Origin: an uncultured Bacteroidales bacterium | Lineage (GTDB): Bacteria; Bacteroidota; Bacteroidia; Bacteroidales; P3 | Direction: 5' to 3' | DNA: 64,000 nucleotides | Assembly: GCA_900316515.1 (NCBI GenBank) | Contig: ONDE01000011.1 | Coordinates: 31,684-95,683, forward strand | Shown here: piece by piece, positions 63,906-64,000 of the stretch | Layout of the letters: every line of letters begins with the position of its first letter | Position numbering within the stretch: the stretch's first letter is position 1 | Notes under the pieces: generated by a model | Seen by the model: the letters and a program-made list of their open reading frames with translations, nothing else | The model's database searches: none | What the model was told of the DNA's origin: nothing | Translations under genes and position numbers: made by a program

Positions 63906-64000
63906 ATGGAAAATATTACAAAACAAGCAATTAAGTTGTTTTTAGTCTTTTTTGTGCTCACACAGATGGCAAATGTGACCGCACAAAATATTGTTTACGA
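63906..64000 (+). CDS. Start of a secreted protein (partial)
   Basis: The first 31 residues are visible: a basic N-terminus (KQAIK), a hydrophobic core LFLVFFVLTQMANV and a TAQN cleavage site, so a Sec signal peptide. The mature part starts at NIVY and runs off the window, so no family can be assigned. A clear promoter lies just upstream. Confidence 0.75.
   Translation, partial: MENITKQAIKLFLVFFVLTQMANVTAQNIVY

Overview
The window is bacterial and almost certainly from an uncultured or gut-type member of the Bacteroidales (Bacteroidota). The evidence is a T9SS C-terminal sorting domain, a PorD/DUF4835 protein, DUF4248 and DUF6266 proteins, many lipoproteins with a Cys lipobox, and many promoters with the Bacteroidota -7 element TAnnTTTG. 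Housekeeping genes are GC-rich. The intergenic DNA is unusual: it is full of short simple repeats and hairpins.

Layout. 1-3.8 kb: end of an AlkD-like gene, hutH, and a zinc-ribbon/Nif3 pair. 3.9-9.1 kb: two tandem, diverged copies of a four-gene envelope-signalling cassette (ECF sigma factor, small one-TM protein, two lipoproteins), plus a fifth lipoprotein. Three copies of one ECF-type promoter lie in front of both sigma genes and the extra lipoprotein. 9.2-11.5 kb: groES-groEL behind a long palindrome. 11.5-31 kb: leftward genes for a zinc macrodomain hydrolase, an AlaX-like editing protein, an M13 peptidase, polA, pdxA, an M17 aminopeptidase, an ABC exporter, DUF721, recF, ispH, an M23 peptidase and lpdA.

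31-43 kb is the accessory region. It holds an EcoRI-type adenine methyltransferase coupled to a DUF262-HNH nuclease, behind a 250-nt structured leader with its own terminator. Next come a Bro-N/DinD-like gene and an AT-rich two-gene operon: a prokaryotic Argonaute whose PIWI domain seems to lack catalytic residues, and an unrecognised 390-aa partner. This operon is the best candidate for an undescribed system. A replication-type module follows (DUF3987-like protein, CHC2 primase-like protein, DUF4248, DUF6266).

43-64 kb: a probable oriC (DnaA-box-like 9-mers plus an AT-rich stretch) and dnaA, a flavin reductase, a 2-hydroxyacid dehydrogenase, an aminotransferase, porD, gyrB, pepE, nfo, an MFS carrier, a SUMF1-domain lipoprotein, tyrS and a 1052-aa T9SS cargo protein. 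Two S23-like four-helix-bundle genes each sit between inverted arms of simple repeats. The same kind of inverted simple-repeat pair occurs elsewhere without a gene inside, which suggests insertion into intergenic hairpins. No rRNA, tRNA, CRISPR array or transposase gene was seen.
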